From assembly GCF_007741495.1 (NCBI RefSeq), contig NZ_CP036262.1, positions 1,798,001 through 1,862,000 on the forward strand: 64,000 nt of DNA, written 5' to 3'. The translations under genes and the position numbers were made by a program. This document shows, one piece after another, positions 29,301-38,382 of this stretch (positions are counted from its first letter, which is position 1; each line of letters starts with the position of its first letter). This DNA comes from Roseimaritima multifibrata. GTDB lineage: Bacteria; Planctomycetota; Planctomycetia; Pirellulales; Pirellulaceae. The notes under the pieces were generated by a model that searched no databases, was not told where the DNA came from, and saw only the letters and a list, made by a program, of their open reading frames with translations.

Positions 29301-31632
29301 GGAATCCGTTGGTGGATGGTTCCTGTGAGGGAGGAAAGGCGATTGCATGCTTTCGGTCAGGAGGGCTTGGTTTCGGAAGGGTGATCAGGAAAGTGCTTCC
29401 TTGAGGCGCGTTCGGTTCAACACGAATCGTCCCCTCGAATCGTTCCACGATTCGTTTGCACACGGCTAAACCGATTCCGGTTCCCGAGTATTCGCGGCGA
29501 TTGTGGAGCCGCTGAAAAATTTCGAAAATACGTTCTTGGTATCGGGGGGCGATGCCGATTCCGTTGTCCTTGATCGTGATTTCAATTTCCTGTCCTCGGT
29601 CGGTCGCTTCGATTTCAATAACCGGTGGCGTCTCCGTCCGGTACTTCAACGCGTTGCCGACAAGGTTCTGAAACAGCATGATCAATTGACTTTGATCGGC
29701 GAGGACGGCTGGCATTCGATCAAAGGTGATGGTCGCTTCGCTTTCAGCGATCGAAATTTCCAAACTTTCAATCGCATCCTGAAGGCATTGCGTGGTATCG
29801 ACCGGCTCCATCGTGTCGCCTCGACGCCCGATCCGTGAAAACGCTAACAGGTCCTGGATCAAGTGCTTCATTCGCGAGGCACCATCGACGATGACATGGA
29901 TATAGGCTTGGCCATCTTCGTTCACTTCGTCTCCACATTCCTCTTCCAGCAAGGAGGCATAGGAGGAGATTTTTCGCAGGGGTTCTTGGAGGTCGTGCGA
30001 AGCGACGTACGCGAACTGTTCCAGTTCACTGTTGCTTTGACCTAGGTCGCTGAGCAGTTTCTCGGTCTCGGCTTCTTGTTCTTTCAGTCGAGAGATGTCA
30101 CGACTTTCCATCACAATGAAAATGACATCGCCTGCCGCGTTGGTGATCGGCGAAACGGAGACGTCGACTTGGACGGTCGCCTGGTCTGCGGAATCGGCAA
30201 CGGGGTGGACGGCTTCGAACCGGTCCGCTTCCCCAGCGGTCGCTAACCGGATGGCATCGCGAAGGCGTTCCTGAAGCGCTGATGAATGAGACCACCAAAT
30301 CGTATTCCAGCAGGGTTGGTAAAGCACTTCCTTTTCGTTGGCGCCAACCAGTTCCAGTGCAGTACGGTTGATTTGAAGTAACGTGCCATCAAGGGCCATC
30401 AAACTGATGAAGTTAAAGCTTTGGTCAAAAAGCCCCTGCAGCGTCGTGCGAGATTCTTCCAGCGAAGTGTTGATTTCACGTAGTCGGGCGTCGGTCGCTT
30501 TGCGCTCTTGAATTTCTTTTTGCAATTGCTGGTTGTTGACTTCTAATTGCCGTGTCATTCCTTCGGCATAGGAGTGAGCCATTTGGGAGGCTTGGGAGAG
30601 GGTGACAAAAACAACCAGTAGCAACAGATCGATCAAAATCCCGGCGATCAAAATGGCATGCGGCTGACTGTCGTTGGCGCTTTTACGAAAGGACTTGGCG
30701 CTCCAAATATCAAATTCCCAGGTCCGACCGTACATTTCGACCAAACGGGATTCGGTGAACAGAGGGGAAGGGTCGTAATCCGCTTCGCTGGCAACATGTT
30801 CGTCATACAGGATGGTCGTGCCGTCTGTCAGTCGCAGCCCAACCGAACGGTTCTCTTTTCGCAGCACCCCTTCGAGTAGTTCTTTCACGATAAACGGAGC
30901 GTAGACCATGCCGGCAAAGTTGGCATTTCTTTGTTCGAGCGTTGCGTGTTGTTGGTCTCGGTAAAACGGGGCGTAGAACAAAAAACCAGGCGTCTTCTCG
31001 CTGTTTTGAACCAAGTGAATCGTGCCGGTGACCTGAGCCGCACCCGACTCTTTCGCTTTAAGAGCGGCTCGGAACCGGTTCGGTTCGTGTGCCATATTCA
31101 AACCAATTGCCTTGGAATTAGGCTTTACCGGTACTATGAAGCTGATCGGTAATAGCGTCTCTTGGTTTTGCGCTGGGTGGATTTGGAATTGCGGGGTTTC
31201 CGCTTTCCGTTTTGCGAGGTAGTTGGGCAAAGATGGGGTGGGGACCGAGTGAATGATTCCCAGTCCGTTAATCCCCGGATACTTGGAATCCAGGTTCAAG
31301 CTCTCTACATAGCGTTTCCACTGCTGTAGACCGATTTCCTGGTCCGAAGCGTCCAGCATCGCCACCCCGCTCCAGAGCGCGTCTTCGTATTTCTGCATCC
31401 TTTCTTTGACCAATTCAACGGTCTGGTCGGCTTCGCGATCAAACAGTGCCTGGATGCGTGCATCGTGCTGGGATTTTGAGTAGTGCCATGCGAAGAATGT
31501 TAGCGCTAACGAGACCCCCAAAACCAGCCAATGCATTCCGCGAATCGCCGTGCTCCGTTTGGAACGCGTCTGCGGAGGAGCGATGGTTGAGGGGCGGGTT
31601 GTCATCGGGGGCGAAGGGGTTCCATGTGGCAA
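29266..31632 (-). CDS. CHASE-PAS sensor histidine kinase
   Basis: 788 residues. Membrane segment 1 about 33-50, extracytoplasmic CHASE domain about 75-280 (YPGINGLGIIHSVP, ISFIVPVKPNSKAIGLNMAHEPNR), membrane segment 2 about 325-347, coiled coil about 350-395, PAS domain about 395-515, HisKA with phospho-acceptor His in YVASHDLQEPLRK, and HATPase with N box NLVGNALKYR, G1 DNGIGI and G2 GTGIGLAVCKRI. It senses an external small ligand through CHASE and autophosphorylates. Its cognate RcpA-type regulator gene directly downstream is broken. The C-terminal end overlaps the pseudogene. Start could also be ATG at 31605. Divergent from the REC-GGDEF gene. Confidence 0.93.
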   Translation of the reverse strand: MPHGTPSPPMTTRPSTIAPPQTRSKRSTAIRGMHWLVLGVSLALTFFAWHYSKSQHDARIQALFDREADQTVELVKERMQKYEDALWSGVAMLDASDQEIGLQQWKRYVESLNLDSKYPGINGLGIIHSVPTPSLPNYLAKRKAETPQFQIHPAQNQETLLPISFIVPVKPNSKAIGLNMAHEPNRFRAALKAKESGAAQVTGTIHLVQNSEKTPGFLFYAPFYRDQQHATLEQRNANFAGMVYAPFIVKELLEGVLRKENRSVGLRLTDGTTILYDEHVASEADYDPSPLFTESRLVEMYGRTWEFDIWSAKSFRKSANDSQPHAILIAGILIDLLLLVVFVTLSQASQMAHSYAEGMTRQLEVNNQQLQKEIQERKATDARLREINTSLEESRTTLQGLFDQSFNFISLMALDGTLLQINRTALELVGANEKEVLYQPCWNTIWWSHSSALQERLRDAIRLATAGEADRFEAVHPVADSADQATVQVDVSVSPITNAAGDVIFIVMESRDISRLKEQEAETEKLLSDLGQSNSELEQFAYVASHDLQEPLRKISSYASLLEEECGDEVNEDGQAYIHVIVDGASRMKHLIQDLLAFSRIGRRGDTMEPVDTTQCLQDAIESLEISIAESEATITFDRMPAVLADQSQLIMLFQNLVGNALKYRTETPPVIEIEATDRGQEIEITIKDNGIGIAPRYQERIFEIFQRLHNRREYSGTGIGLAVCKRIVERFEGTIRVEPNAPQGSTFLITLPKPSPPDRKHAIAFPPSQEPSTNGFLAASDPHHTVG

Positions 31633-31990
31633 AAAGGTAAAATCCGTTGAAGCGTTGCATACGATTCGCTGTGACGATGCAACGCAATGTCTTGCCGGTA
31701 CCTTGAAGCGAGCGAAACCATTGGTGTTCGTTCTTCTGTGCGGGTCGTTCGGGTTCTGCTGGTTTCGTCAATTCTGAAAACATCCGTGGCGGCAAGGAAC
31801 GGTTGGGTGCTTGTCGGCCCCGTACGCCTAATGGGGGTGGCCAACGGGCCGGGGATGTCCCGCAATCCTCGCAATCGGCATGATCCGAGTTTTGATGGGC
31901 GAATGTGACGAAAGCGACGGTAACTGTTGGTTCGCACGCGAGTGACAACCAATAGTTGTCTGTTCGAATCAGACGCAACAGGAAGACTTT
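31633..31990. other. Divergent promoter region between histidine kinase and REC-GGDEF gene
   Basis: 358 bases with no supported gene. No repeat or operator was recognised. Confidence 0.4.
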
Positions 31991-33025
31991 ATGCGAATTT
32001 CAAGACAGTTTGCCGCGCTGGAGCAATTGATTGCTGCGGATGAAGATAGGAGTGTCGACACAGGTAATTCTTCGTCGCACGGTTTTGTTGGATCCGGCAA
32101 TGATTCCTCATTTAGTGTTTTGTTGATCGAGGATGATGATGCCGATGCCCTGCTGCTGAAGCGTCTTTTGAAGCGAGCTCCCCATGCAACCTTCACGATC
32201 ACGCACGAATCGAGTCTGGTCTCGGCACTCAAGCAAATCAAACAGTCTGATTTTGATGTAGCGATTGTCGACATCAATTTGCCGGATGCCCGCAATGCTG
32301 AATCCTTTGAACAGATCCGAGCCTTAGATTCGCGATTGCCGATCGTTGTTCTAACAGGCGACGATAGCGAGGAACTAGCGATTTATGCGATTCGATGTGG
32401 GGCCCAAGACTACCTTACCAAAGGGGAGGTTTCAGGCCCGACGTTGGCTCGAGCGTTGCGTTTTGCGATCGTTCGGCATCGAATGGTCCTGGGGCTGCAG
32501 ACCGCTGCGGGGCATGATCAGTTGACCGGATTGCCAAATCGAAGGCACCTCGATTCTCAGTTTGCCCTGGCACAGGTCAGTGCGACGGAGCAACAGAATT
32601 TGCTTCCGGTTTGTCTTTTGGATTTGGATTATTTCAAGCAGGTCAATGACCGCTACGGTCACTGCATGGGGGACGCTGTTTTGAAAAAAGTGGCGCAGCA
32701 TTTAAGCCAGCAGATTCACGAAGAAATGTGGGCAGGACGGTTTGGTGGCGAAGAGTTTATTCTGTTGATGCCCGGGTTAGGGCCCTCCGCGGCCAACGAC
32801 ATGGTCGAAGGTTTGCTAGGGACTTTGGAAGCCATGCCAATCGTCCTGGATGGCGTCTCCGTTTCAGTCACCGCGAGTGCTGGTCTGGCGATGGCCGGCC
32901 CCACCGACGCATGGGAAGATGTCTACGCTCGCTGCGACAGTGCCCTCTATCAAGCCAAGCAGAGTGGCCGCAATCAAGTCGCATCCATTGACTTCCCCAT
33001 GAAACACTCCACACCTGTCGAGTAA
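31991..33025 (+). CDS. Response regulator with diguanylate cyclase (REC-GGDEF) domain
   Basis: 344 residues. Receiver domain about 41-165 (LLIEDDDADALLLK, phospho-acceptor Asp in FDVAIVDINLP, Thr in VVLTGDD, Lys in YLTKGE) and GGDEF domain about 175-335 (HDQLTGLPNRRHLD, LLDLDYFKQVNDRYGH, active-site GGEEF, and YQAKQSGRNQV). GGEEF is a catalytically competent variant, so it should make cyclic di-GMP when phosphorylated. The RxxD inhibitory site expected five residues before GGEEF is replaced by IHEE, so product feedback is probably absent. It is divergent from the orphaned CHASE kinase and is a candidate partner for it. Confidence 0.93.
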   Translation: MRISRQFAALEQLIAADEDRSVDTGNSSSHGFVGSGNDSSFSVLLIEDDDADALLLKRLLKRAPHATFTITHESSLVSALKQIKQSDFDVAIVDINLPDARNAESFEQIRALDSRLPIVVLTGDDSEELAIYAIRCGAQDYLTKGEVSGPTLARALRFAIVRHRMVLGLQTAAGHDQLTGLPNRRHLDSQFALAQVSATEQQNLLPVCLLDLDYFKQVNDRYGHCMGDAVLKKVAQHLSQQIHEEMWAGRFGGEEFILLMPGLGPSAANDMVEGLLGTLEAMPIVLDGVSVSVTASAGLAMAGPTDAWEDVYARCDSALYQAKQSGRNQVASIDFPMKHSTPVE

Positions 33026-33194
33026 ATCACTTTCCTGTCGGCCGGAAGTTGTTCAGGCGAGGGGCAGCGAACCTTTCATTCTCTTCGGTGCGTCTCAAGC
33101 CTTGGCGGTCGTCATCGTCTGCATGAGTTCGTGCCGCAGTCCCCGCACTTAACTTCGAACGAAAAGGTTCATGCCTTCCGGCCTGAGCTTTGCT

Positions 33195-34691
33195 TTAGTT
33201 TGGAAGGCGTTGTTGGAGGTCGCGGACTATTTCGGGGTGTTCGGCGGCGACGTTTTGGGTTTCGTGGGGATCGGATTGATGGTCGTATAGCTCCTCCGCT
33301 AGTAGGTTGCCATCTTCGATCGATGTCCATTGGGTGTAACGCCACCTTGCTGTTCGGACCGAATGGCCCCAGGCTTTCCAGTTTTTGCGGGAACCGTAGA
33401 AAGGATGCTGGTGCTGGGTGAATGCCTGGTTCTTTAGGGACTGATTGGGGTCGGTCAGAAGGGAGGATACATCGGTCCCTTGCAGGTCCGGACCGAGGGT
33501 GCCGTTGATTCCGGCCAAGCTGGCGAGTGTCGGATACAAATCAACCAGTTCTGTCAGCGACGCGGTACTTTTCCCTTGGCTGTTGGGGGCACGCGGATCG
33601 GCGATAACAAAAGGTACGCGAGCATCCAGTTCGAAATTGGTCGTTTTGCCCCAAAGGCTTTTTTGCCCGATGTGGAAACCATGGTCGGAAAGAAAGACGA
33701 CGATCGTGTTGTCGCGATGTTCGCTTTGGTCGAGGGCGTTCAGGATTTCGCCAACCTGTGCATCTAGGAAGCTGATCGAGGCGTAGTAGCCGTGCCGCAG
33801 ATGTTGGTTTTGTTCGGCTGACAAATCACCTTCTTTAGGAATCCCGTCGTAGCTACGCACTTCGCTTGAAGAGTGCATCGCAATCTCTGGAACGTTTTCA
33901 GGCGGCGTCTGGGGGAAGGGCTGGGAAAGCTTGGCGGGATCGTACAGGTCCCAGTATTTCTTGGGAGCTACAAAGGGGAGGTGCGGTCGCCAGAACCCGA
34001 CCGCCAAAAAGAAGGGCTGAGGGCCGTCTGGAAAATCGCGGATCATCGCCGCCGCTAGGTTCGCGATCTGGCCGTCGCGATAGGCCACGTCCGAAACGGG
34101 AAGCGATTCGGTGACCGGAGCTTTGCTCAGTCGGCGTGTTCGCGCTGCTTCGGGAGTGTTGGTATGGACGGTGTCGGCCGCATGGGTGCCGCGATGAAGC
34201 ACCTCGTCGATCGACCAAGAACGACGGTCCTGCGTCTCTCCCATGTTATGAAAAATTTTGCCGATGTCTTGGCAGAAGTATCCGTTGTTTTTGAAGTGTT
34301 CAGGCAGCGTGACAAGCGTTGATCCATTGGGCGCCGTCTTGCGAAAACTCTTGCGTAGATCGTCCACTCCCACAGTCCCCGGACGCAAACCGGTTAGGAA
34401 GGATGAACGCGACGGATTGCAAACCGCTTGTTGGCAGTAAGCGCGTTCAAACACCAACCCACGCGCTGCAAGCGAGTCCAGGTGCGGGGTGACGGCGGAA
34501 TCATCACCGTAGGGGCCGATCGCACAATTTAAATCGTCGGCGATGATCAAGAGGACATTGGGACGCCGAGAATCGGTCGCTGCGCCCACGTTGCAGAACA
34601 TCGCGATCGTCAGCGCTATGCAGAGGCCGCAGCACATTTGAAGGCAACGACCTGAGGAGTCCAACCGTTTCCAAAACATCGGCAAAACCAC
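33195..34691 (-). CDS. Sulfatase, iduronate-2-sulfatase-like
   Basis: 498 residues with signal peptide (about 1-38). Type I sulfatase: metal-binding Asp pair in NVLLIIADDLN, and the formylglycine motif CNPSRSSFLTG in which the Cys is converted post-translationally by a formylglycine-generating enzyme or radical SAM maturase encoded elsewhere. Other motifs: FFLAVGFWRPHLPFVAP and VVFLSDHGFHIGQKSLWGK, typical of iduronate-2-sulfatase-like members. It releases sulfate from sulfated sugars, as is usual for marine planctomycetes; the natural substrate is not known. Convergent with the REC-GGDEF gene. Confidence 0.93.
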   Translation of the reverse strand: MVLPMFWKRLDSSGRCLQMCCGLCIALTIAMFCNVGAATDSRRPNVLLIIADDLNCAIGPYGDDSAVTPHLDSLAARGLVFERAYCQQAVCNPSRSSFLTGLRPGTVGVDDLRKSFRKTAPNGSTLVTLPEHFKNNGYFCQDIGKIFHNMGETQDRRSWSIDEVLHRGTHAADTVHTNTPEAARTRRLSKAPVTESLPVSDVAYRDGQIANLAAAMIRDFPDGPQPFFLAVGFWRPHLPFVAPKKYWDLYDPAKLSQPFPQTPPENVPEIAMHSSSEVRSYDGIPKEGDLSAEQNQHLRHGYYASISFLDAQVGEILNALDQSEHRDNTIVVFLSDHGFHIGQKSLWGKTTNFELDARVPFVIADPRAPNSQGKSTASLTELVDLYPTLASLAGINGTLGPDLQGTDVSSLLTDPNQSLKNQAFTQHQHPFYGSRKNWKAWGHSVRTARWRYTQWTSIEDGNLLAEELYDHQSDPHETQNVAAEHPEIVRDLQQRLPN

Positions 34692-34784
34692 TGAACGAAA
34701 GAGAGAGAGGGCCAGCCAGCAGTCCCTTCGGCTTGCGACCGAAGGGAGCGGCAGGCGATTTTGGGGTGTCCGTCCGGCTGGCGG

Positions 34785-36113
34785 TTAGCTGTTGGCGCGG
34801 ACGATTTCAGAAACGTCCAGCAGGTGCACTTGTCGCCCGCCTGCGTGAGGGCTGTCGATCGCGACCGTCAGACCATCGTCGCTGCTGCGAGGATGGGTGT
34901 CGCAGCGCCACTCGCCGCGGTATTTCAGGCTGGAGGGGAAACGCCCCAGGTCAAAACGTCGTTTGCTTGGAATGTGGTAAAGATAAACCGTCTGCTTGGT
35001 CGTCTGTTTGGACGGGTAGGTGTCGTTCAGGATCCAGTCGCTATAGGGAGCCGGCAGGTAGGTGTTGTGTCCATTGGTTGGCATCGCGGTCGCATCGATC
35101 AGCGTTTCGCCTGGCTGGCGATCGGTAAAGCGATAGAAACCGCTGGGGCGACCGGCAGGACGCGTCCACATATCCAGTTGCTCGTCATTTTTCCAAATGA
35201 AGTGTGACGTGTATCCCGATGGGTCGACGTTATGGAGGTTCTTGCCGTCCATGTCGGCAGAGAACATGCGAGTTACGAACCCGCCTTTGAACTGCAGGGT
35301 CTGTGGATCAAATTTGGGCCGATAGCGGTGTAGGAAAACAAATCGATTCCCCGACGGGTTGATCAGCAGGTGATTGAAATAGTGCCAAGCATCGGTGTGG
35401 AGTTCGCCATCGGGCCAAGCGATTTTTGTGACGTCGGCCAAAGAGATGATCAGTTGGCTTTCGCCGGTTTGTAGGTCGGTTCGCCAAATACCCTCTTCCG
35501 CAGGGGCGCGTTGATCGACGTACGGATCGGCCAGTCCCGCATAACCGTAACCCGGGCGAAGGTTATTGATTCGGCGAAAGTCAGCCGAAAGGCCATAACG
35601 TCCGTCGGCGGAAATCGTGTAGATGGGGCGTGGGATGGTGCGAACGGATTTGTCCGCAACCGTCATGATTCGGCAGACAAATTGATCCCCTTGGCGATCA
35701 TTCCAAAGGACCCTTTTGCCCTCTCCGCCAACCCACTGAAGCATGCAGCCCTGCTGCCAGCCCCAAGCGTTGCTGGTGCCGATTTGCACAAAGCGGTTGT
35801 TGTCGTCGCGATCGACCCAGCCGACCTGGATTTGGTCTTCAGCCTTTGGCGATCGGTGTTCGAAATCGACTTGGTTGGTCAGAACTTTGCGGCTGGTCGG
35901 ATCGAATTCTCGTTTGTCGTAGTACCCGAACCAGTGGTGCTTCGGGCCGCTGGTGATCGTTTCGACGGGGACAAACGTTTCCGGGGTGGTGTTTGCGACC
36001 GAATCAGCCGCTTGGGAATCTGCGGCCCATCCCAGGCTGGCGAGCCCCGCCAGCGATAGTTTCTGAAAGGCTCGGCGGGAAAGGTTCGTATTGGTCGTTG
36101 GAAGGGATCGCAT
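34785..36113 (-). CDS. Tat-exported beta-propeller-like protein of unknown function
   Basis: 442 residues from ATG 36111-36113; the frame is open to 36203, but that extension would lie inside the upstream gene. The N-terminus has a twin-arginine motif (LSRRAFQKLSLAG) and ends AADSQAAD, so it is exported. The body has repeated strands with Trp and Asp turns (HHWFGYYDKREFDPTSRKVL, SHFIWKNDEQLDMWTRP, LTVAIDSPHAGGRQVHLLDVSE), like TolB/WD-type propellers reading oligosaccharide or lyase-like families. No catalytic motif can be assigned. The ATG is four bases after the stop of the zinc-ribbon gene, so they are one operon. Confidence 0.8.
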   Translation of the reverse strand: MRSLPTTNTNLSRRAFQKLSLAGLASLGWAADSQAADSVANTTPETFVPVETITSGPKHHWFGYYDKREFDPTSRKVLTNQVDFEHRSPKAEDQIQVGWVDRDDNNRFVQIGTSNAWGWQQGCMLQWVGGEGKRVLWNDRQGDQFVCRIMTVADKSVRTIPRPIYTISADGRYGLSADFRRINNLRPGYGYAGLADPYVDQRAPAEEGIWRTDLQTGESQLIISLADVTKIAWPDGELHTDAWHYFNHLLINPSGNRFVFLHRYRPKFDPQTLQFKGGFVTRMFSADMDGKNLHNVDPSGYTSHFIWKNDEQLDMWTRPAGRPSGFYRFTDRQPGETLIDATAMPTNGHNTYLPAPYSDWILNDTYPSKQTTKQTVYLYHIPSKRRFDLGRFPSSLKYRGEWRCDTHPRSSDDGLTVAIDSPHAGGRQVHLLDVSEIVRANS

Positions 36114-36117
36114 GGTA

Positions 36118-37020
36118 TTAGTGTCCTCCACCCTCTTTTTTAGCGGCGCGGCGTTGTAGTTCAGCAGCCAGTTCGTCGATTTCGTCGCTGTCAATTTCTT
36201 CAAAATCGATTTTGGCCTGCTCTCCAGAAACCGCCAGGATAAACCAAACGGCAGCGGTCCAGTTCCAGATCGCGAAAACTCCGCCGATTACTAGCGGCAC
36301 AATCCAGCTTTCGATATCGCTGAAATAGAAAAGCAGTCCAAAGGCCAACGGATTGAAAATGAATTCTCCGACCGCAATCATGCATGCGTTGCGGCTGGTT
36401 CGGTGCCAGAGATTTAGCGAGGCGATGATCGATTGAATCCCGCCGCCGATGGTGAACCCTGCAAAAATCAGCAAGCGAACCGACAGCAGGCCAATCGCCA
36501 ACGCCATCCCGTCTTCCCCGGCCAAGGCCGTCCTGACGATTCCGATGATCAGCAGGATGACTAAAACTAATGCGGCCGAGATATTTAGCCCGGAAGCGAC
36601 CATCCCGACGATCGCTGGAGTTTTATAAAACGAGTCAGCGCGTTTGGCCTTCGCTTTGGCTTGAGGGATGTCCGGGCCGCTGGGCTTTTTCGATTTGAAT
36701 GGATTGTGGCTGTCAAAGTCCGATTGCGTCAGCAGGTCATCATCCCCAAATTTGGGCTCGTCCGATTCAAACGGCGAGTAAGCATTTGAGGGAGTCGGAG
36801 CGGGGGACGCGGGGCGCTGAGCGGGAGGCCGCTTGGCCGCAGATTTGGGGGCAGCGGCTTTGGGGGCAGCGGGACGCTGAGCTGCAGATTTCTGGGCTGG
36901 TTGAGCCGCGGGGACTGCAATCACCGTTGCACATTTAGGGCATTTGACTCGTTTTCCTGCCGCTTGATCGGGGGCCTTGATGGCAGTCGAGCATTGAGGA
37001 CAGCGGATTGAAATCGGCAT
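36118..37020 (-). CDS. Zinc-ribbon, Ala/Pro-rich linker, membrane protein
   Basis: 300 residues from ATG 37018-37020; the upstream frame to 37110 is unlikely. The N-terminus is a zinc ribbon with two CxxC pairs (CPQC and CPKC, residues about 6-28, GKRVKCPKC), the MJ0042-like form that begins many planctomycete proteins. An Ala/Pro/Lys low-complexity linker follows (35-85), then a region around 90-140, then about four membrane segments (about 145-170, 178-203, 222-240, 245-270) and a short acidic C-terminus (DFEEIDSDEIDEL). The ligand sensed or bound by the ribbon is unknown. Operon with the Tat propeller protein. Confidence 0.85.
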   Translation of the reverse strand: MPISIRCPQCSTAIKAPDQAAGKRVKCPKCATVIAVPAAQPAQKSAAQRPAAPKAAAPKSAAKRPPAQRPASPAPTPSNAYSPFESDEPKFGDDDLLTQSDFDSHNPFKSKKPSGPDIPQAKAKAKRADSFYKTPAIVGMVASGLNISAALVLVILLIIGIVRTALAGEDGMALAIGLLSVRLLIFAGFTIGGGIQSIIASLNLWHRTSRNACMIAVGEFIFNPLAFGLLFYFSDIESWIVPLVIGGVFAIWNWTAAVWFILAVSGEQAKIDFEEIDSDEIDELAAELQRRAAKKEGGGH

Positions 37021-37387
37021 AGAGGCTGCTGGAGAGGCTGGAAAAGAAGCGAATGAAACAACAAAGGGGGAGGACGTCCGTTGAACCTGCTGGTGGTCTC
37101 CTCGGTCCAAGTTCTCCCCGGATGCCGGCGGTAAGACGTCGTTCCGCGGGGCAGCAAGGAGCTTCGGCCCTTAATTTTAGGCCTTGAAGCGGGGCTCGCG
37201 GAACTCGACCAGTCGCCCTACTTTAACCAGGACAAGCAACGCGAGGGCACGTCGAGGCGCGTCAACTGACTGATTTCAGATAAAAATCCAGGAGCCTCTT
37301 GCCGAAAAGACCGACGATTGGCATACTGCGGAGCTTAGAAAACGTATTCAACCCACTCCCGTCCTGACTATCCGAGAAGTTTATTCG
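37021..37387. other. Divergent intergenic region upstream of rpsR
   Basis: 367 bases between the zinc-ribbon gene and rpsR. It must hold the rpsR promoter and leader. No ribosomal-protein autoregulatory structure or repeat was recognised. Confidence 0.4.
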
Positions 37388-37666
37388 ATGGCACCCCGTC
37401 CTCTCAGTAATCGTAGCCGGGCCCGCAAACGTTCACGCGTTCGCTCGCGGACCAAGAAGCGTGATCCAATCTTCGTCGATGGCCAACGCCCACGTCCGAT
37501 GTACATCGATTACAAGGACGTTGAATTGTTGAGCAAACTTGTCAACCGTCACGGTCGAATCGTCGGTCGTCGCAAAAGCGGTTGCACCGCTGTGAGCCAG
37601 CACGCCGTATCGGCAGCTATTAAGCGAGCCCGCTACATGGGTTTGATGCCCTTTGTTGGCGAATAG
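37388..37666 (+). CDS. rpsR: Small ribosomal subunit protein bS18
   Basis: 92 residues. Binds 16S rRNA with bS6. Basic N-terminal tail (SNRSRARKRSRVRSRTKKRD) and the conserved bS18 core YIDYKDVELLSKLVNRHGRI, followed by RKSGCTAVSQHAVSAAIKRARYMGLMPF. In most bacteria it lies between rpsF/ssb and rplI; here it stands alone, and the rpsF-ssb-rplI operon is 12 kb downstream without an rpsR. Its gene is followed by a thioesterase gene after 65 bases. Confidence 0.96.
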   Translation: MAPRPLSNRSRARKRSRVRSRTKKRDPIFVDGQRPRPMYIDYKDVELLSKLVNRHGRIVGRRKSGCTAVSQHAVSAAIKRARYMGLMPFVGE

Positions 37667-37731
37667 TCTGGTCGCTTGCCGGATGAATCTGCAGGTTTAG
37701 CGGGTTTGGTTGCCAAAATGATTGAAGGTAA

Positions 37732-38205
37732 ATGACCAATTCGTCGTTTCCAATTGTCTCGGATGGTTCGGATGAGCCATCCGAGCCTTCGTTTGTGACC
37801 AAGCGACGCGTCGAGTTTCGAGATACCGACGCGGCTGGAATCGTCCATTTTTCAGCTTTCTTTCCGATGATGGAATCAGCGGAGCACGCGTTTTTGCGGG
37901 CGTCCGGGCTTTCGGTCATGCAGGAACAGGAATCCGGAGGCAGTCTTACCTGGCCTCGAGTCGCCGCAAGTTGTGACTATCTTTCCGCAGCCCGGTTTGA
38001 AGATGTGCTGCAGATCGCCCTGTTTGTCGATCATCTGGGGACTAAGAGCGTCCGCTATCGGTTCGAGTTTTCCCGGGATGGTCAACCGATTGCGGTCGGG
38101 AAATTGACCGCCGTCTGCTGTCATTTTCTTGCGGGCAAGCTGACATCGGTCGTGATTCCGGATTCGGTACGGGAAGCGATTTCGACGCCAGTTCGCGATT
38201 CTTAG
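37732..38205 (+). CDS. Acyl-CoA thioesterase, YbgC/4-hydroxybenzoyl-CoA thioesterase type
   Basis: 157 residues. Single hotdog fold; catalytic Asp in VEFRDTDAAGIVHFSAFF, the signature of the YbgC/4HBT group, and ESAEHAFLRASGL helix. N-terminal 20 residues are disordered and acidic. Hydrolyses acyl-CoA thioesters; natural substrate unknown. Cytoplasmic. It may be co-transcribed with rpsR. Confidence 0.9.
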   Translation: MTNSSFPIVSDGSDEPSEPSFVTKRRVEFRDTDAAGIVHFSAFFPMMESAEHAFLRASGLSVMQEQESGGSLTWPRVAASCDYLSAARFEDVLQIALFVDHLGTKSVRYRFEFSRDGQPIAVGKLTAVCCHFLAGKLTSVVIPDSVREAISTPVRDS

Positions 38206-38382
38206 CCCTCGCTGGCTGTCGCGGGGCGGTTTCCGTGGAGGGCTTTTTCACGCTTTCTTTGGATGTCGATCGGCTTCGTGCGGAATTCGTCGTTTGCGGC
38301 CTCTTTGGAAGTGAACCCTCGCGCGATCGACTGCGTACCAACAGGCAGTACTCCTCTTTCTCTATAGCCTTGGTGACGCTTG

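Noticed and set aside
31439-31978. 179-residue minus-strand frame between the kinase and the REC-GGDEF gene
   Set aside because: Overlaps the N-terminal kinase coding sequence in another frame; Arg/Pro-rich, no motif.
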